This document shows positions 59,135-60,000 of a stretch of DNA of 60,000 bases, in pieces (position 1 is the stretch's first letter; each line of letters starts with the position of its first letter). This DNA is from Membranipora membranacea (Eukaryota > Bryozoa > Gymnolaemata > Cheilostomatida > Membraniporidae), in assembly GCA_914767715.1 (NCBI GenBank), contig OU612072.1, forward strand, positions 19,036,001 to 19,096,000, written 5' to 3'. The notes under the pieces are model-generated. The model saw only the letters and a program-made list of their open reading frames with translations, had not been told where the DNA came from and ran no database searches. Made by a program: the position numbers and the translations under genes.

Positions 59135-60000
59135 GATCTTGATATTCGGGACTTAGAAAGAGGCCAATGAGGCCATCAACTGGTGAGAAATTGAAAGAAT
59201 TCCGATTGCTATTTCAAATTTGAGCCTGCCTTTTGGCATGTTTTTTCATGACAAAAGTGGCCCTCGTTAAAAAGGTTGCTGACGCCAAACAAAGAGGAGC
59301 AGTCCCGAACGGGTTTCAGTTTCAAAGTCAGCATGAAATTGCCTACGTTATAGAGCAGGTTAGAAGGAAATCTATTCTTTAAACTGGCCGTAAAAAAAAC
59401 CAAGGGTCCCCCCTTTGTTACTTTTTTTAATTTTAAACTCGTTCTAATTCCTGTTCTATTTATCCTAGGATCTTGATATTCGGGACTTAGAATGAGGCCA
59501 ATGAGGCCATCAACTGCTCAGAGTTTGAAAGAATTCCGATTGCTAATTCAAATTTGAGCCTGCCTTTTGGCAGGTTTTTTCATGACAAAAGTGGCCCTCG
59601 TTAAAAAGGTTGCTGACGCCAAACAAAGAGGAGCAGTCCCGAACGGGTTTCAGTTTCAAAGTCAGCATGAAATTGACTACGTTATAGAGCAGGTTAGAGG
59701 GAAATCAATTTTTTAAACTGGTCGTAAAAAAACCAAGAGTCCCCCCTTTGTTACTTTTTTAAATTTTAAACTCGCTCTAATTCCTGTTCTATTTATCGTA
59801 GGATCTTGATATTCGGGACTTAGAATGAGACCAATGAGGCCATCAACTGGTCAGAGTTTGAAAGAATTCCGATGGCTATTTCAAATTTGACCCTGCCGTT
59901 TAGCATGTTTTTTTATGACAAAAGTGGCCCAGGTTAAAAAGGTTGCTGACGCCAAACAAAGATCAGCAGTCCCGAACGGGTTTCAGTTTCAAAGTCAGCA
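59135..60000 (+). repeat. Right-edge units X, M and a partial A'-like unit
   Basis: Units start at 59135 (X, GGTGAGAAATTG), 59469 (M, with CAGGTTTTTTC) and 59802 (partial, 199 bp). The last unit has the ordinary CCCTGCCGTTTAGC of A' but also AAAGATCAGC, otherwise seen in the third unit of Q, so it looks intermediate between A' and that Q unit. The array continues past the right edge. Confidence 0.85.

Larger units (their letters stand above)
1..60000 (+). repeat. Satellite DNA array, ~334-bp unit, ~180 tandem units, one orientation
   Basis: The same 334-bp sequence repeats head to tail across the entire window without a gap or foreign insertion. The motif GATCTTGATATT (small variants allowed) recurs at 175, 509, 835, 1160, 1494 and so on to 59802, giving 180 starts. 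The usual spacing is 333-335 bp; the exceptions are 325-326 bp (509 and 835), a few 331-332 bp units, and 261 bp (46863). No unit is inverted. Units differ mostly by scattered substitutions and by homopolymer length in the A8, T6-7 and C6 tracts. Many substitutions are shared by distant units, so units group into types arranged as higher-order repeats. Such organisation is known from centromeric and pericentromeric satellites of animals and plants; placing this array at a centromere is an inference. I do not recognise the family. Confidence 0.98.

Noticed and set aside
1-60000. Ribosomal DNA, 5S or tRNA-derived repeats, or histone cluster.
   Set aside because: I see no rRNA core motifs, no A/B box tRNA-like promoter pair and no open frame of histone length in the unit.
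1-60000. Solo LTRs or a tandem transposon fragment as origin of the unit.
   Set aside because: There are no terminal inverted repeats, target-site duplications, TG...CA ends or polymerase-like frames. A database search of the unit against repeat libraries would be decisive; I could not run it.

Overview
The whole 60 kb is one uninterrupted tandem satellite DNA array. Nothing in the window reads as a convincing gene, RNA gene, transposon, CRISPR array, origin or single-copy flank. The repeat unit is about 334 bp (usual spacing 333-335), and every copy lies in the same orientation on the + strand. Phasing each unit on the conserved motif GATCTTGATATT gives 180 unit starts, from 175 to 59802. 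That makes 179 complete units plus a partial unit at each edge. GC is about 40% (hand-counted on one unit). This organisation is typical of eukaryotic centromeric or pericentromeric heterochromatin. I do not recognise the satellite family and cannot name the organism; a prokaryote is very unlikely.

Units differ by shared diagnostic variants, so they fall into recognisable types (letters A, A', C, D, D', E, F, G, H, I, J, K, L, M, N, X are mine). The types recur in fixed order as higher-order repeats (HORs). From left to right: 1-2160, mixed units including two that lack a 9-bp internal duplication; 2161-7168, a three-unit module present three times; 8171-10840, a 4-unit HOR (1335 bp) twice; 10507-12506, a 3-unit HOR (1000 bp) twice; 14174-22516, a 9-unit-spaced cassette; 22517-27854, an 8-unit HOR (about 2.67 kb) twice; 27521-33527, a 9-unit HOR (about 3.0 kb) twice, with a diverged third copy at 18512-21515; 34195-35529, a dimer duplicated; 38535-43192, a 7-unit HOR (2329 bp) twice; 43193-47457, chimeric units and one unit with a 73-bp deletion; 47458-59134, two 7-unit blocks in the order P-Q-P-Q-Q (a 14-unit, 4670-bp duplication followed by a 7-unit, 2337-bp one); 59135-60000, tail.

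On top of the local HORs, longer segments recur at about 12.0 kb (19180-22516 with 31193-34528) and about 25-29 kb (7169-14507 with 35864-39864). The array has therefore been built by repeated unequal exchange at several scales. Chimeric units mark some exchange points, and most map to the same central part of the unit.

Short open frames recur once per unit because the unit recurs. Most lack an ATG start and change frame between units, so I annotate no coding sequence. The most interesting observations are the nested P-Q-P-Q-Q duplication history, the clustering of exchange points, the AATGAGGCC copy-number variant, the conserved small palindromes, and one unit type (D) that has lost two stop codons and carries a 92-codon ATG frame in five copies.
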